DNA of 64,000 nucleotides from assembly GCF_006438965.1 (NCBI RefSeq), contig NZ_RCZM01000006.1, positions 287,069-351,068 of the forward strand, read 5' to 3'. The notes under the pieces are model-generated. The model ran no database searches, was not told the DNA's origin, and worked only from the letters and a program-made list of their open reading frames with translations. Both the position numbers and the translations under genes were made by a program. Origin of the DNA: Pedococcus bigeumensis (GTDB lineage: Bacteria; Actinomycetota; Actinomycetes; Actinomycetales; Dermatophilaceae). Position 1 is the stretch's first letter; every line of letters begins with the position of its first letter. Positions 62,001-64,000 of this stretch are shown here, piece after piece.

Positions 62001-63350
62001 ATGTCACCAACGGAGCACCTTGGGGGATCTCGGTGGCACCGCCTGGCTGACTGGGCCTGGCCCGGTCACCCCGCTGCTTGGCGCGACCTCCCTGGGCGTC
62101 TGCGGCCCACACTGCTCACTGTCCTTCGGCTGACCACGGCTGCGGTCGTCGCCTACCTGATCTCGCAGCTGCTGGCTCACGGCGCACTCGACCTGACCGG
62201 CCCGCTGACGGCCCTGCTGGTTGTTCAGGCTTCGGCCTTCTCCACGATCAAGATGGGCGCGGTTCGGGTTGGCGCCGTATTGGCGGGAATTCTGGTGGCG
62301 ACCCTGCTGTCCGTCTGGATCGGGCTGACCTGGTGGAGTCTGGGTGCGGCCATCGCCGCCTCGCTGCTGCTGGCGAAGGTGCTTCGCCTTGGCGAGCAGG
62401 CCCTGGAGACGCCGATCAGCGCCATGCTCATCCTGGCGGTGAGCAACCATGATGTCGCCGCCGAAACCAGGATCCTGAACACCTTGATCGGGGCAGCTGT
62501 CGGCGTCGGGTTCAACCTGATCTACCCGCCGGCGATGCCCACGGCATCCGCGCGGCAGGCGCTGCTCCACGTGGTCGAGGCTGGCGCGGCCCCGTTGGAT
62601 GCCGCCGCCGACGACCTGCTCGCCGGTCCACTGACTCGGGAACAGGTCGGCGAACTGATTGACCGGGTGCGATCCGCCAACCGGCAGGTCGCCGCGGCCA
62701 CCGAAACCATCGCCTTGCTCAAGGACAGTCGACGGTTCAACCCTCGAGCCCTCGGCACGGTCGATGTCGAACCCGTGCTGGCGTCGGCCCTCGATACCCT
62801 TGAACACTGCCTGCTCGCCATCCGCGCACTGTTCGCGGTCCTGCTCGGCGAGATACCACCAGAGGCGGAACCCGACGACCCCTACGGCGGGGAGCTGCGC
62901 GCGGCGTTCGCGGTGGTCCTTCACGACACAGCCGACTGTCTGCGTGCCTTCGGCAGTCTCGCCGTCGCCGAAGCGGAGGGTCGGGAGCAGGAGACCGAGC
63001 GAGCTCTGGCCGAGAGCCTCGACATTCTCCGCGAGACCCAAGCCATCCTGACCGAGCTCATCATGGTCCGGGCGCGGGAGGACACCTCGTCGTGGCTGCT
63101 GCGCGGCTCCATCCTCGCCGCCGTCGAGCAGGTGCTATCCCGGTTGAACCTCGAGGACCGGGCACGGATTCACGCCCAGTGGAAGGAGGAGCAGCTGCGG
63201 CGGCCCCTTGTCCAGCTCCCGCGGATCGTCCAGGACGTGCTACCTCATCCGGACCGGCCCTATCCCCGCGGTCTGCAGCCTGGCCGCAGCTGGCGTCGAC
63301 GCGGATCGGGAAGCGCTGGCGAACCTCCCCCATCACAGCCGAGTACGTAA
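62001..63350 (+). CDS. FUSC-family (aromatic acid exporter-like) membrane protein
   Basis: 449 residues. A membrane domain of five or six helices (about 35-175: VVAYLISQLLAHGAL, VVQASAFSTIKMGAVRVGAV, LSVWIGLTWWSLGAAIAASL, LIGAAVGVGFNLIYPP) is followed by a long helical cytoplasmic part and a Pro/Arg/Ser tail. Resembles the ArAE/FUSC exporters. ATG 62001 has no clear ribosome site. It carries no GTATGCCG word, unlike most genes in the window. Confidence 0.82.
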   Translation: MSPTEHLGGSRWHRLADWAWPGHPAAWRDLPGRLRPTLLTVLRLTTAAVVAYLISQLLAHGALDLTGPLTALLVVQASAFSTIKMGAVRVGAVLAGILVATLLSVWIGLTWWSLGAAIAASLLLAKVLRLGEQALETPISAMLILAVSNHDVAAETRILNTLIGAAVGVGFNLIYPPAMPTASARQALLHVVEAGAAPLDAAADDLLAGPLTREQVGELIDRVRSANRQVAAATETIALLKDSRRFNPRALGTVDVEPVLASALDTLEHCLLAIRALFAVLLGEIPPEAEPDDPYGGELRAAFAVVLHDTADCLRAFGSLAVAEAEGREQETERALAESLDILRETQAILTELIMVRAREDTSSWLLRGSILAAVEQVLSRLNLEDRARIHAQWKEEQLRRPLVQLPRIVQDVLPHPDRPYPRGLQPGRSWRRRGSGSAGEPPPSQPST

Positions 63351-64000
63351 ACATTTGGGCGATGCCGACCCCGCACCGCACGCGGCAAGCACCCAGCGCC
63401 GAACCCCACATGGAGCGACTCCACATGTCGCAGCCCGCATCAAAGCCACCGAAGGGAGTTCGAATACGTCCGCTTGAGACGGGGACAACCCGACTGAGCG
63501 CATTCAGGATGTGGGCCGTGGACCCCCAGTGACGATGACCCTGACGAACGAGCCGAGCCGTCAGGCGCCAGGCGCCAGGCGCCAGGACCGAGCGTCTCAA
63601 GGAGCGCGTTTACTGCTGGTGCACAGTTAGCCACCCGGCTCCGCCAGGGATGCGCGAACGCCTACGGTTCGTCGGCCGAATGAAGGTCGGGACTGTTTGT
63701 CGCCAGCCTGCCCGGCAGCGAGAGGCGCCCGGCTTGCGGCGGAAGGACTGTGAGGATCGCCAGCGCAGCCTGAAGGTGCTGGGCTGTGGTTGGTGACCGC
63801 GAGTGTGACCCCCGGAAAGACTGGCTTTGTGCCTTGTTGCGACCTGTCCGCTCGTGGTCACCGGCCCCGGCCCGGTTGGAGGAACTGGCCTGATCAGGAG
63901 CTTGACCACCTGGCGTTAGCGGCGCCGGATGTGTCTCATCACAGTCCTGCCGAGCCTTCGTCCCGGACCGGAACCACGTCCCGTCCGGCGAAGGAGAGAA
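63351..64000. other. 650-bp stretch with no supported gene at window end
   Basis: No convincing coding frame on either strand. The last bases (63989-64000, GGCGAAGGAGAGAA) look like a ribosome-binding site, so a rightward gene probably begins just beyond the window. Confidence 0.5.
63562..63586 (+). repeat. 7-bp tandem repeat
   Basis: CAGGCGC repeated three times plus four bases, in non-coding DNA 212 bp after the FUSC gene. A slippage-type repeat; each junction also contains the palindrome GGCGCC. Confidence 0.7.

Noticed and set aside
61589..62050. Open frames before the FUSC gene
   Set aside because: Odd composition rich in Arg, Pro and Cys, no ribosome site, overlap with the FUSC start, no family resemblance.

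Overview
The window is one contiguous stretch of a very GC-rich, densely coded actinobacterial chromosome. Three mycothiol genes (mshA, mshD, a mycothiol-dependent formaldehyde dehydrogenase), carD, senX3-regX3, a GlnR-type regulator and many GTG starts in 4-bp overlaps all point to Actinomycetes. Gene order matches Mycobacterium (rlmB-cysS-ispF-ispD-carD-lpqE; mshA-ybjN-gpm-senX3-regX3; XRE-hbhA-DUF2516) and Streptomyces (mshD-ppk-mutT-pst). A member of Micrococcales near Intrasporangiaceae is my best guess, but that is inference. No rRNA, CRISPR array, insertion sequence or intact prophage was seen.

Layout. 1-4.9 kb: a sugar-type ABC ATPase cut by the window edge, a kinase-like DUF4032 protein, an RDD membrane protein, and a tandemly duplicated dispanin + DUF2752 cassette. 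4.9-12.7 kb: the carD-ispD / ispF-mscR-MBL-cysS-rlmB housekeeping block, with an LpqE-like lipoprotein diverging from carD. 12.7-15.5 kb: regX3-senX3 facing phoU across a PHO box. 15.6-17.5 kb: a frameshifted ECF sigma gene coupled to a membrane protein that is probably its partner. 17.5-25.4 kb: gpmA, ybjN, mshA, a methyltransferase, cupin, DUF2516, dtd, asparaginase, an HbhA-like protein and its XRE neighbour. 25.4-35.1 kb: BKACE enzyme, tyrosine autokinase, YgfZ, Fur, LytR-CpsA-Psr protein, LMW phosphatase, nitrobindin with a 32-residue membrane peptide, DsrE, MoaD and GlnR.

35.1-49 kb is a phosphate and mycothiol region: secreted 5'-nucleotidase, mshD-ppk-mutT1 in overlapping order, pstSCAB behind a PHO box, and DUF47-pit. 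Between pstB and pit lies a lone AbiEi/DUF559 nuclease-like gene bracketed on each side by a pair of about 70-bp palindromic repeats; this is the most system-like arrangement in the window. 49-60.3 kb holds small conserved genes, tRNA-Lys, HutD, pirin, an SDR, a PHP enzyme, a GntR-controlled membrane protein, tRNA-Glu and tRNA-Asp, an MDR oxidoreductase and a TetR regulator beside a frameshifted TIGR03086 gene. From tRNA-Phe (60.5 kb) to the end the DNA looks like an accessory scar: truncated, spliced gene remnants, long non-coding stretches and one FUSC-type transporter.

The most striking large-scale signal is an 8-base word, GTATGCCG/CGGCATAC. By hand I count 45 copies between 1047 and 60254 (about 2 expected for a random 8-mer) and none in the last 3.7 kb. 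It sits in coding DNA at the cost of rare codons (TAT, GCA, ATA) and also in transcription-terminator stems, which resembles DNA-uptake or other genome-identity words.
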